A DNA stretch of 7,403 bases, from positions 1 to 7,403 of the forward strand of contig JALQUQ010000129.1 in NCBI GenBank assembly GCA_023263735.1. The letters run 5' to 3'. Position numbers and translations under genes: made by a program. Positions 1-6,522 of this stretch are shown piece by piece. The notes under the pieces are model-generated. The model ran no database searches and had not been told where the DNA came from. It worked only from the letters and a program-made list of their open reading frames with translations. Source of the DNA: Paracoccaceae bacterium (lineage in GTDB: Bacteria > Pseudomonadota > Alphaproteobacteria > Rhodobacterales > Rhodobacteraceae). Position 1 is the stretch's first letter. Each line of letters opens with the position of its first letter.

Positions 1-537
1 GTCTACCAGCGTATTGGCAAAAATCTCATGCGTTTCGGTATTGATCCAATGCGCCATGTTGGTCGTCTCGGATGTGGTGATGACCGTTTTGCCATCGGGG
101 GAAACCGCCATCCCTTCGGGTTCGATCCCCACATTGATCTGGGCCACGACCTGCCGCGTTTCGGTATCGACGACGGTTGTCACCGCGTCATCCTCATTCG
201 CGATGTAAAGCAGACGGTCATCGGGGGCGAGGACGAACTGTTCGGGGTCTTCGCCCGAGGGGAGTTCGGCCAAGACCTCGCCTGTTGCCGGGTCCAGCAT
301 CTGCACGGCATCGCTGTCCGAGGCGCAGATATAGACCCGGCTGAAATCGCTGGAAAAGGTGATGCCGCGCGGGCGTTCACCGACAGCAATGGTGCGGATG
401 ACCTCAAGCGTTGTGGTGTCGATCACGCTGACCGTGTCGTCTTTTTCATTGGTGACCCAGATTTCGTCGGCTTTCCCGCCGTTTGGCAGGCCAACCAAAA
501 GGGCGCAGAGAATCGAAAGGCAGGATCGGCGCGGCAT
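1..537 (-). CDS. PQQ-dependent catabolism-associated YVTN beta-propeller protein, partial (C-terminus cut by window edge)
   Basis: Open reading frame of 179 codons with no stop before the left edge. The N-terminus (about residues 1-23) is a Sec-type signal peptide: MPRR, then a hydrophobic LSILCALLVGL, with likely cleavage before ADEIWVTN. The mature part holds successive YVTN-type beta-propeller blades: VTNEKDDTVSVID (about 28-40), YICASDSDAVQMLDPATGE (69-87), YIANEDDAVTTVVD (111-124), with AVGERPRGI and NVGIEPEGMAVSPDGK linkers. This fits the periplasmic propeller proteins that accompany PQQ-dependent alcohol oxidation; their exact role is not settled, and scaffold, sensor or metallophore-related functions have been considered. 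Family members are about 300 residues, so roughly 130 are missing. The start is fixed by AAGGA a few bases upstream. It begins 2 bases after the stop of the upstream substrate-binding protein gene, so the two are probably co-transcribed and translationally coupled. It resembles LutB-type propellers of methylotrophs (from memory, not searched). Confidence 0.85.
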   Translation of the reverse strand, partial: MPRRSCLSILCALLVGLPNGGKADEIWVTNEKDDTVSVIDTTTLEVIRTIAVGERPRGITFSSDFSRVYICASDSDAVQMLDPATGEVLAELPSGEDPEQFVLAPDDRLLYIANEDDAVTTVVDTETRQVVAQINVGIEPEGMAVSPDGKTVITTSETTNMAHWINTETHEIFANTLVD

Positions 538-539
538 GG

Positions 540-1724
540 CTATTCCTTGAAAGCTTGGCACTGGCTTTCGGGTTCGTCCAAACCCAGACTGTCCAGTTCA
601 TGGCGGTGATGTAAGAACCCCTCGATCGGGGCAAGGGTGACCAAGGCGCGCGCATTGGCCAAGGCGATGGGCTGGCGCAACTGTCCGTTCCATGGCCGAA
701 ACGAAAGGCCCCGGCCCTTGAACCCATCCAGCAGGAAATCGGGGCCCAACATAAAGGTGCGCAGAGCAGTGGGGTCGGCGCTGCCGGTGCGGGTGACCGC
801 CTCGCCAATCGCGCGCACGGCCGCCCATGCGGCGTAATCCTGACTGCGCATCGCGCGGCCTGCGTGATCCTTGAACCGGTTTTGCAACTGAACCGCGCCC
901 CAAGCCTCGATCATGGGCGACCATGCCAGCGGCATCAGCCCATCACTGCCGGCCACCGGGCGCGGAAGCCAGGCGTTATGTTCGACATAGCGGCCGAAAT
1001 CGTCGCGGGCATCGGCCACGATCAGGGCATCGTGATCGGGAAAATCCTGCGTGAATCTGGGCACTTCATCCATGGTGGATTCGCGCAGATCGGTATCAAA
1101 GGTCCATTCCTTTTCCGCCAGAAAAGACAGCCCGAATTTCTGGGCCGCCCGTCGCAGGGTTTCGGCCCAGTCCCGATCTTCGGGCGATGGGCCGGTGATC
1201 ATCACCAGCCGAACCCATTGGCGGCGCACAAAGAATTGCATCAAGGCATCGGCCCGGGCCGCATCCTCGGGCAACATGTGCAAGAGGTTGGCCCGGCACG
1301 ACCCCGACCGCAGCGCCCCATCGCCCGAGGCCACGTTGAACAAAAGCGCGCCCTGTGCCGCGGGCAGATCGGCCACGGCCAACAGATCATCGGCCGACCC
1401 ATCGACCAGTACCAGACGGACACGCGTCAAGGCGGCGGCGGCCTCGGCGGCGAAATCGGCCTCTGGGGCAATGCTGACCGCTTCCAGCGCATAGGCATGG
1501 CCCAGAAAAGCGCCGGTCGTTTGCACATCGCGCAGCGCCACCTCGGCCCCGGCCAAGCCCAGATCATCGGGCACCGGATCAAGGTTTGACAGCACGGGCG
1601 GGCGATCCACCTCGTGCCGCAGATACAGGATCTGGACCGGCACCTCGGCCAAGGCAGAGACCGCACCAGCCCCCAGCAGGGTGCCGACGCACAGCGCGAT
1701 CCTGACTTTTTGGCGCAACCGCAT
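540..1724 (-). CDS. ABC transporter substrate-binding protein of the PQQ-dependent alcohol dehydrogenase system (LutA-like)
   Basis: Encodes 394 residues. A signal peptide (1-26, RLRQKVR then a hydrophobic stretch, ending SALA) precedes a periplasmic type-1 binding-protein fold related to branched-chain amino-acid binding proteins. Hallmarks of the PQQ-associated subfamily (TIGR03863-like, recalled) are YLRHEVDRPPVLS near the N-terminus (34-46), SCRANLLHMLPE (142-153, with C143), LSFRPWNGQLRQPI (340-353), and the C-terminal block GFLHHRHELDSLGLDEPESQC (369-389), whose C389 may pair with C143. The ligand is unknown; in methylotrophs, homologues next to a propeller protein and ABC-2 type transporter genes take part in lanthanide handling, so a metal, metallophore or PQQ-related ligand is plausible. 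I chose the ATG at 1724 because GGAGGGG lies just upstream (1727-1733) and the signal peptide then starts correctly; an upstream in-frame ATG at 1766 has no such support. It heads the leftward operon. Confidence 0.87.
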   Translation of the reverse strand: MRLRQKVRIALCVGTLLGAGAVSALAEVPVQILYLRHEVDRPPVLSNLDPVPDDLGLAGAEVALRDVQTTGAFLGHAYALEAVSIAPEADFAAEAAAALTRVRLVLVDGSADDLLAVADLPAAQGALLFNVASGDGALRSGSCRANLLHMLPEDAARADALMQFFVRRQWVRLVMITGPSPEDRDWAETLRRAAQKFGLSFLAEKEWTFDTDLRESTMDEVPRFTQDFPDHDALIVADARDDFGRYVEHNAWLPRPVAGSDGLMPLAWSPMIEAWGAVQLQNRFKDHAGRAMRSQDYAAWAAVRAIGEAVTRTGSADPTALRTFMLGPDFLLDGFKGRGLSFRPWNGQLRQPIALANARALVTLAPIEGFLHHRHELDSLGLDEPESQCQAFKE

Positions 1725-1786
1725 GTCCCCTCCGCCGATGCTGTCGTTTGTCGGGGCCATCGTCACCGTCCAGGCGCGGCGGGTCC

Positions 1787-1804
1787 ATTAGACCTTGGTC
1801 GCGA
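1787..1804 (+). promoter_or_regulatory. Candidate operator, copy 1 (ATTAGACCTTGGTCGCGA)
   Basis: Core GACC-TT-GGTC at 1791-1800 is a perfect 4+4 inverted repeat, flanked by ATTA on the left and GCGAA on the right. It matches two other intergenic sites in the window in both core and flanks (ATTRGAC-N3-GGTCSC). Its centre lies about 72 bases before the start codon of the leftward substrate-binding protein gene. The regulator is unknown. A response regulator of the methanol/formaldehyde systems (FlhR/MxaX-like) is one guess; nothing in the window identifies it. Confidence 0.55.
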
Positions 1805-1834
1805 AAACGGGGGGCAAGGGGCGTCGGCGCGCCA

Positions 1835-1856
1835 TTCGGGACCAAAGTCCAATTCC
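1835..1856 (-). promoter_or_regulatory. Candidate operator, copy 2 (minus strand GGAATTGGACTTTGGTCCCGAA)
   Basis: Read on the minus strand, this copy has AATTGGAC, then TTT, then GGTCCCGAA. It shares the ATTGGAC and GGTC blocks with the site at 6555-6575 and, with one change, the site at 1787-1804. Its own symmetry is GGAC-N4-GTCC (1839-1850). The centre is about 66 bases before the cytochrome start codon and about 44 bases before a predicted transcription start, a usual place for an activator that contacts RNA polymerase. Confidence 0.55.
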
Positions 1857-1897
1857 GCGCCGCATCGGGCCCAAGCTATCAAACAGGCAGCAGATGC

Positions 1898-1904
1898 AGG
1901 AGGA
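1898..1904 (+). promoter_or_regulatory. Strong ribosome binding site for the cytochrome c gene
   Basis: AGGAGGA lies 6 bases before the ATG at 1911. It decides this start over the in-frame ATG at 1614, which lies inside the oppositely transcribed substrate-binding protein gene. Confidence 0.85.
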
Positions 1905-1910
1905 AACGCG

Positions 1911-2624
1911 ATGACAACTTCCCTTTTGGCCCGGATGGCCGCACAGACCCGCGGCCTGCGCCCGGTCGGCTTGGCTGCGGTGGGCGTGATGGTGGCGCAA
2001 CTGGTCTGGGCCCATGGCGATGTGACACCGCAACCCGTCAACACCGACGCCCTTCCCGATGTGGGCGAGGAATGGTTGATCGAAAACCCCTACCGCGCGG
2101 CAACGGCGGGCGATGAGGTCTGGGCGCAGGCCGTGTTGATCGGGGATTCCGGCTATAACCAGAATTGCGCGCGCTGCCATGGTCTGGGGGTGGTTTCGGG
2201 CGGTCTGGCCCCCGACCTTCGGTTCCTTGAAGCGGCGGAATATGGCGATGAATGGTTCGTCGAACGCTTTCAACATGGCTACACGCAGGACGGCACCACC
2301 AAGATGCCGGCCTTTGGGGAAATTCTGGGGCAAAAGGCCGGGTGGGCCATCCGGACCTATATCGAAACCCGGCCCGAAGACGGCGCGCTGGACGCCTTTG
2401 CCGACCGGCTGGGCCAGATCCGCGATCAACTGATGGCGGGCGAAGGCGACCCTGCCGCGATCAAGACCGAACTGGAAGAGATCGCCGTTCAGATCAAGAC
2501 CGCCTCGGGGGCGCCGATTGCCGACAGCGCGGCACGGCGGGCGGCACTTGCCTTGGATGGATCGGCCTCGGCCGCAAAACACGCGGGCGAGATGCTGACA
2601 ATCGGCCTGTCTGCGGCGCATTGA
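1911..2624 (+). CDS. Periplasmic cytochrome c-550, PedF-like, with C-terminal extension
   Basis: Encodes 237 residues. An N-terminal signal sequence (1-34, hydrophobic core VGLAAVGVMVAQLVWA) exports it. The mature start HGDVTPQPVNTDALPDVGEEW is characteristic of the c-550/PedF cytochromes that accept electrons from PQQ-dependent alcohol dehydrogenases. One class I haem site is present: CARCH at 86-90 (thioether C86 and C89, proximal H90), in the family context GYNQNCARCHGL. The probable distal ligand is M132 in TKMPAF. The cytochrome core ends with WAIRTYIETR (145-154), where recalled PedF proteins also end. Here it continues for about 83 residues of charged, probably helical sequence (ADRLGQIRDQL, AIKTELEEIAVQIK). 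The cysteine-containing insert that Pseudomonas PedF has between haem site and Met ligand is missing. First gene of a two-gene operon; the binding-protein gene follows after 2 bases. Likely role: carry electrons from a quinoprotein dehydrogenase encoded elsewhere to the respiratory chain (XoxG-like role, inferred). Confidence 0.88.
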   Translation: MTTSLLARMAAQTRGLRPVGLAAVGVMVAQLVWAHGDVTPQPVNTDALPDVGEEWLIENPYRAATAGDEVWAQAVLIGDSGYNQNCARCHGLGVVSGGLAPDLRFLEAAEYGDEWFVERFQHGYTQDGTTKMPAFGEILGQKAGWAIRTYIETRPEDGALDAFADRLGQIRDQLMAGEGDPAAIKTELEEIAVQIKTASGAPIADSAARRAALALDGSASAAKHAGEMLTIGLSAAH

Positions 2625-2626
2625 CC

Positions 2627-3568
2627 ATGGACCGACGTCGCAGCCTGAAGGCATTGGCGGGCGTTGCGGTGGCGGCGGGGATGACCCTTGCCGCCCTTCC
2701 CGCATGGGCGCGGTGCGAAAATCACAAGCCCGGCCCGAAACCACAGAACACCGCCCGCGGCTATGTGGGCCAGACCATGGATGACATCATCGACCGTGGG
2801 TTCATGACCATTGCCGTCTACGATGATTTTCCACCCTATTCCTATCAGGAAAACGGCACGCCCATGGGCATTGACATCGACGTGGGCCATATCCTTGCCG
2901 ATGCCTTGGGAGTGGAGGCGCGGTTTACCTTTGTTCAGGCGGGGGAAAATCTGCAATCGGACCTGATGAATTATGTCTGGAAAGGCACGATCCAGAATGA
3001 ACCGGTCAGCAATGTGATGCTGCGCGTGCCCTATAATTCGGATTTCGCCTGTCAGGTCGAACAGGTTCAATTCTCCGGCCAATATGCCAAGGAAGAAATC
3101 GCCATCGCCTATTCCAAGGCCGCCTATCCCGATGCCGTGCAGGGGGATCAGGATCGCCACCCCGATGCCCCGGTGCCCGCCTTTTTCCGCTATGATACGG
3201 TTGCCGTCGAAAATGACTCGATTTCGGATTTTTACCTGACCTCTTTTCCCGGTGGGAACATGGGGGCCAATATCCATCGGTTTCCCACCATGGCCGAGGC
3301 GGTGGGCGCGGTGAACAGCGGAGAGGTCATGGCCGCGATGGGCCCAAGGGCGCAGTTGCAATTTTCGGCCGGTCCGGGGGTTGCGGTGCACAAACCACCG
3401 CTGGTGAATTTTGCCCTGTCCGCCTGGACGGTGGGTTTGGCCGTGCACACCAGTCACCGCGATCTGGCCTATGCGCTCGATGATGCCATCGCGGCGGCGC
3501 TGGCCGATGGTCGGATGGCGGCCATCTATCAAAGCCGTGGCCTTGTGTTCAGCCCCCCCGATCGGTGA
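2627..3568 (+). CDS. MoxJ/XoxJ-like quinoprotein dehydrogenase-associated periplasmic binding protein
   Basis: Encodes 313 residues. The N-terminus RRRSLKAL followed by a hydrophobic stretch and PAWA resembles a Tat signal peptide (cleavage near residue 28). The rest is an SBP_bac_3-type periplasmic binding fold: TIAVYDDFPPYSY (61-73), GIDIDVGHILADALGV (81-96), a second lobe with VMLRVPYNSDF (130-140), EEIAIAYS (156-163), then AVGAVNSGEVMAAMGPRAQLQF (225-246), and a closing segment LAYALDDAIAAALADGRMAAIYQSRGL (280-306). Such proteins encoded just behind a dehydrogenase cytochrome gene are the J proteins of methanol-oxidation operons, thought to bind or help activate the dehydrogenase rather than serve a transporter. 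C30 and C142 are the only cysteines and could form a disulfide. The start ATG lies 2 bases after the cytochrome stop with no strong ribosome site, which suggests translational coupling. A true solute receptor is the alternative; the gene order favours the J role. Confidence 0.78.
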   Translation: MDRRRSLKALAGVAVAAGMTLAALPAWARCENHKPGPKPQNTARGYVGQTMDDIIDRGFMTIAVYDDFPPYSYQENGTPMGIDIDVGHILADALGVEARFTFVQAGENLQSDLMNYVWKGTIQNEPVSNVMLRVPYNSDFACQVEQVQFSGQYAKEEIAIAYSKAAYPDAVQGDQDRHPDAPVPAFFRYDTVAVENDSISDFYLTSFPGGNMGANIHRFPTMAEAVGAVNSGEVMAAMGPRAQLQFSAGPGVAVHKPPLVNFALSAWTVGLAVHTSHRDLAYALDDAIAAALADGRMAAIYQSRGLVFSPPDR

Positions 3569-3582
3569 TCAGGCCCCGATCG
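3559..3582. other. Inverted repeat spanning the touching stop codons of two convergent genes
   Basis: CGATCGG (3559-3565) and CCGATCG (3576-3582) form a perfect 7-base-pair stem with a 10-base loop. The two stop codons lie back to back in that loop as the palindrome TGATCA (3566-3571). A hairpin could form in either transcript, but no T-run follows on either strand, so a classical intrinsic terminator is not supported. It may act as a weak bidirectional end signal or be chance in GC-rich DNA. Confidence 0.3.
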
Positions 3583-4450
3583 TCTGCAACTCACCCCCGG
3601 GCGACACCAGCCAGACACGCCCAACGCCGGGCATCCGGTCTTTGGCCCGCGCGATTTGATCGGGGCGCAGAAAGCTCCACCCTGTCGACAGGGCATCGGC
3701 GACGGCGGCGCTGTCGGCCTCGACCGCCACGGTGGACCAGATCGGGGCATCGCCGTGGGGTGACAAAAGATGCGGATGGCCCCCAATCAGCGTGGCGCGG
3801 GCGCTGGAGACGGCCAGCGCCCTGTTTTTCAATCCGAAATGGCCCAGAATGCCCGCATCGGGATCAGACAAAGCCAACCGGAATGGCCCGCCAAGGGCCG
3901 CCATCTCGCCCACCTCGACCAACAGATCGCGATAGCCCCGGGCCTGCAAAAGCGCGCGCACGGCATCGGTGGCATAGCCTTGGGCAATGCCATTCAGGGT
4001 CAGGCTTTGGCCGGGGCTCAGGCGGATCAGACCCTCCGTCACCTCCAAGGGTCGCCAGCCCACCAAACCCCGCACCGCGCCCGGATCGCGCCCTTGGGCC
4101 AAGGCGGTCCATAATGGTTGCACGCTGGGGTCAAACCGCCCCCCGGTCGCGATATGCATCTGGGTGCACAGGGAAAGCACCCGCGCCATATGGGCCGTGG
4201 GCACCACCGCTTGGCCCGCATTCAGGCGCGACAGGTTCGATCCGGGGCGGTACAGGCTGAAATCCTGTTCGATCTCATCCAGCAAAGACCGGATGCGGGT
4301 CAAGGTGGCGCGGGCCCGTTCCGCATCGCCGCCAAGCGCGATGGTCACATCCGCGCCCAAGGCCACACCCGACCACAGGGTTTGCGCCCGGCCAAAACCG
4401 GGGCAAAGCGCCGCCGCCGTTGCGCCGATCATCAGCGATCTGCGGTTCAT
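3569..4450 (-). CDS. apbE: FAD:protein FMN transferase, ApbE/NosX family
   Basis: Encodes 293 residues. ApbE-type enzymes use FAD and Mg2+ to attach FMN covalently to a threonine of exported flavoproteins. The N-terminus NRRSLMIGATAAAL is a Tat-like signal, so it should act in the periplasm. Family landmarks in order: DFSLYRPGSNLSRLN (63-77), GGRFDPSVQPLW (103-114), LNGIAQGYATDAV (152-164), VEVGEMAALGG (178-188), SSARAT (215-220), HPHLLSPHGDAP (225-236) and ADALSTGW (251-258) with D252 and T256 as expected metal-site residues. Odd point: the usual H-[IL]-[IL]-D-P motif reads HLLSP, with serine for aspartate. I chose the ATG at 4450 because GGGGG sits 6 bases upstream, the signal peptide starts there, and the ATG overlaps the stop of the NosR-like gene as ATGA. 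That coupling and the flavinylation motif upstream make the NosR-like protein its probable substrate, as with NosX and NosR. Confidence 0.92.
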   Translation of the reverse strand: MNRRSLMIGATAAALCPGFGRAQTLWSGVALGADVTIALGGDAERARATLTRIRSLLDEIEQDFSLYRPGSNLSRLNAGQAVVPTAHMARVLSLCTQMHIATGGRFDPSVQPLWTALAQGRDPGAVRGLVGWRPLEVTEGLIRLSPGQSLTLNGIAQGYATDAVRALLQARGYRDLLVEVGEMAALGGPFRLALSDPDAGILGHFGLKNRALAVSSARATLIGGHPHLLSPHGDAPIWSTVAVEADSAAVADALSTGWSFLRPDQIARAKDRMPGVGRVWLVSPGGELQTIGA

Positions 4451-6522
4451 GTCCTGCCCCCTTTCAAACCCGGACGCCCTTTTCCCGCCAGAACCAGTGG
4501 CACGCATTGTTTGGGATCGTGATACAGCGTCACGCAATCAAGACACTGGAAACATTCGGAATAATTGACGCGGCCAGATTTTTCGATGGCACCATAGGCG
4601 CATTTGACGCGGCAAAGCTGACAGGGAGAGCCGCATTCCTTGCGCCGTTCGATCCAGTCGCGCCCCCGCACCATCCCCCCAAGCGCCATCAGCGCCCCCA
4701 AGGGGCAGACATAGCGGCAAAACCCCTTGAAGGTGACCATTCCCAAAACCAGCCACGCGACGGCATAGGCCACATAGGGCCAATCGCGCAGGAAATAGGT
4801 GGTGATCGCGGTCTTGAACGGCTCGACCTCGGCCACACGGTCAACCGAACCGGGGGCCAGAAACACGGTGGCGACCAGCCCGGCAAGCAGCACATATTTC
4901 ACCCGCTTCAACCGCCGATCCCAAAGATCGGGCACGACCCATTGGCGCAGCCCCAAACGTCGCCCCAGATGATGGGCAAATTCCTGAAGCGCTCCAAAGG
5001 GGCACAGCCAGCCACAAAAAAGCCCCCGCCCCCACAGGAAAAATCCGACCGCGGCGATGGCCCAAATCATCAGGGAAAACGGGTCATACAAGAGATAGGC
5101 AAGGCTGCCGCCATCGATCACCGTGCGCATGACGGCCAAGGGCGTGACAATCGACAATTGCCCCTGCCCCCACCAACCGACAAAGCCGGTCATCCCCGCC
5201 AAAAGGATCAAGCGCAGCCTGCCAAACTGGGGATGCCGCGCCAGCCTTTGCATCCCGGGGCCAAGCGCAAACAGAAGTGCGGGCAGACAGACCGCCAAGA
5301 CGATCAGATCGGCCTGACGGTGGCGCAATGCCTCGACCCACGCAGGCAAGGCCACGGGCCCAAGGCTCGGTCGGGCAAAGAACCGTTCGGGCGTTTGCGA
5401 AACCAGCGAGAAATGGGCCGAACCGACTTGGGGCTGAAACATCCCGTGTTCGCGCGTCGCCTGCACCAAAAGCGTCCAGTCGCGGGCCGGATCAAACCCC
5501 AAGCGGCGATCGGTGCGCAAGATCATCGCCACCCCCTCGGGGACCCCGGGCAAGGTGGAAAACAACAGATCGGCATCGCGCAGCGCCACGGGCAGACCAT
5601 CCTGTTCGGCCCCCAGCCGGTCGGGTGCGGTGTTGCGCACGAAATCGGGGCTGACCAGACCATGGCGCCCCGTGTCGATCACCAACAGCGGTTCGTCATC
5701 AGGAGAGACACGGCTGAACCTGTCCAGATCGGCCACAGACGCGGGCGTCAGAACCGCCCGCGCAATCGACGGCGGGCCGATGTCGATCACCCACAGGTCC
5801 AGAAACACCCCGTCAGGGTCTGCTTGCGCAATCGGATCATCCTGCGCCCAAAGTGTTCCGGCAAAGGCCTGATCCAATTCGCCATTCGTGACCCGCAGAT
5901 TGCGGGCGATGCCCTGATCCACCAGATCGGCCCAGCTTAGATCCTCGGTCACGGCAGGATCGGGCCGCGCCGGGGGGGGACTGTCGATCCCTTGCATCTT
6001 TTCCCGCGCCACCTGCAAGGTTGCGGCCAGAATGGATTCATGCGCGATGCGGACACTGGCCGTGGCCTTGGTGACCCCATCCAGATAAACCAGATCCGAT
6101 CCGGCCCCCCCCTGACCATAGGGCGTGCCCACCACCATAGGCGTATTGATGGAGTGCCCGCGATATTGCTCCATGAATTTGCGAAAGGGCGCCTCGCCAA
6201 GGCCCGAAACAAAGATCGGCTCGTTATGATGGATCAGGCGCACGTCGATAAAACGGCCCTCCAGATCCAGCATCACCAGCATATTGATCGGCGCGCCCGA
6301 AAATCCGGGCAAAGGGGCCAGTTCCTGCGTTTCGAACACATATCCCGCCTCGGCCCCGCCCGAGTTCAGCAGGCTCCACACCCCGCGGTCATTCACGGGC
6401 GCGCCAAGCGCATAGGGGGCCTGAACGAAATCGGTCAATTGGTCGCGTGTCATCAGATCGGCCGCCAAGGGCAGCGGGATCAGACAGGCAAGCAAGACAA
6501 CAAGGGCGCGAAGCATCATCAT
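4447..6522 (-). CDS. NosR/NirI-family membrane flavo-iron-sulfur protein
   Basis: Encodes 691 residues with NosR architecture. A Sec signal (1-21) precedes a periplasmic FMN-binding domain (about 75-170) holding the flavinylation motif DGVTKAT (148-154), predicted FMN attachment on T154. A periplasmic domain follows (about 195-390, including ADPDGVFLDLWVIDIGPPS at 234-252). Then come about five or six membrane segments near 405-422, 437-450, 455-470, 480-498, 541-556 and 584-600. Two CxxxCP motifs are present, C503-C507-P and C602-C606-P. The cytoplasmic tail carries two ferredoxin-like cysteine sets, C630/C634/C637/C641 and C657/C660/C663/C673. In NosR this module passes electrons from the quinol side to periplasmic enzymes and supports nosZ expression and activity. 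No NosZ, NosD, NosF or NosY is here. The start is one of three tandem ATGs (6514-6522); GGGGAA lies about 11 bases before the first. The reading frame stays open upstream, but only antisense to the permease gene. Operon with apbE. Confidence 0.9.
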   Translation of the reverse strand: MMMLRALVVLLACLIPLPLAADLMTRDQLTDFVQAPYALGAPVNDRGVWSLLNSGGAEAGYVFETQELAPLPGFSGAPINMLVMLDLEGRFIDVRLIHHNEPIFVSGLGEAPFRKFMEQYRGHSINTPMVVGTPYGQGGAGSDLVYLDGVTKATASVRIAHESILAATLQVAREKMQGIDSPPPARPDPAVTEDLSWADLVDQGIARNLRVTNGELDQAFAGTLWAQDDPIAQADPDGVFLDLWVIDIGPPSIARAVLTPASVADLDRFSRVSPDDEPLLVIDTGRHGLVSPDFVRNTAPDRLGAEQDGLPVALRDADLLFSTLPGVPEGVAMILRTDRRLGFDPARDWTLLVQATREHGMFQPQVGSAHFSLVSQTPERFFARPSLGPVALPAWVEALRHRQADLIVLAVCLPALLFALGPGMQRLARHPQFGRLRLILLAGMTGFVGWWGQGQLSIVTPLAVMRTVIDGGSLAYLLYDPFSLMIWAIAAVGFFLWGRGLFCGWLCPFGALQEFAHHLGRRLGLRQWVVPDLWDRRLKRVKYVLLAGLVATVFLAPGSVDRVAEVEPFKTAITTYFLRDWPYVAYAVAWLVLGMVTFKGFCRYVCPLGALMALGGMVRGRDWIERRKECGSPCQLCRVKCAYGAIEKSGRVNYSECFQCLDCVTLYHDPKQCVPLVLAGKGRPGLKGGRT

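Larger units (their letters stand above)
1725..1910. promoter_or_regulatory. Divergent promoter region between the substrate-binding protein and cytochrome c genes
   Basis: This 186-base non-coding stretch separates the leftward and rightward operons. It contains two copies of a conserved inverted-repeat element in opposite orientation, centred about 49 bases apart (annotated separately). For the rightward operon a plausible -10 is TATCAA at 1877-1882 with no good -35 in front, which is typical of activator-dependent promoters. The conserved element at 1835-1856 then sits about 44 bases before the predicted transcription start. No convincing -10/-35 pair was seen for the leftward gene. Promoter positions are inferred by eye. 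Confidence 0.6.

Noticed and set aside
864..1589. 241-codon plus-strand open frame
   Set aside because: Antisense to the well-supported substrate-binding protein gene; Gly/Gln/His-rich shadow with no motif.
1614..1910. N-terminal extension of the cytochrome frame to an ATG at 1614
   Set aside because: It would run through the opposing gene and the divergent promoter region; AGGAGGA and the signal peptide support the start at 1911.
1788..2744. 318-codon minus-strand open frame over the cytochrome gene
   Set aside because: Antisense to a gene with an intact CxxCH haem site and a strong ribosome site; no domain visible.
2489..3532. 347-codon minus-strand open frame over the J-type gene
   Set aside because: Shadow frame with Gly/Ile/His/Arg bias; the plus-strand gene has the binding-protein motifs and a signal peptide.
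3559..3582. Intrinsic terminator between the convergent genes
   Set aside because: A stem is present but neither strand has a T-run after it, so I list it only as an inverted repeat.
4420..5940. 506-codon plus-strand open frame
   Set aside because: Entirely antisense to the NosR-like gene, with Pro/Gln/Arg/His-rich translation and no recognisable domain; the opposite strand has clear motifs.
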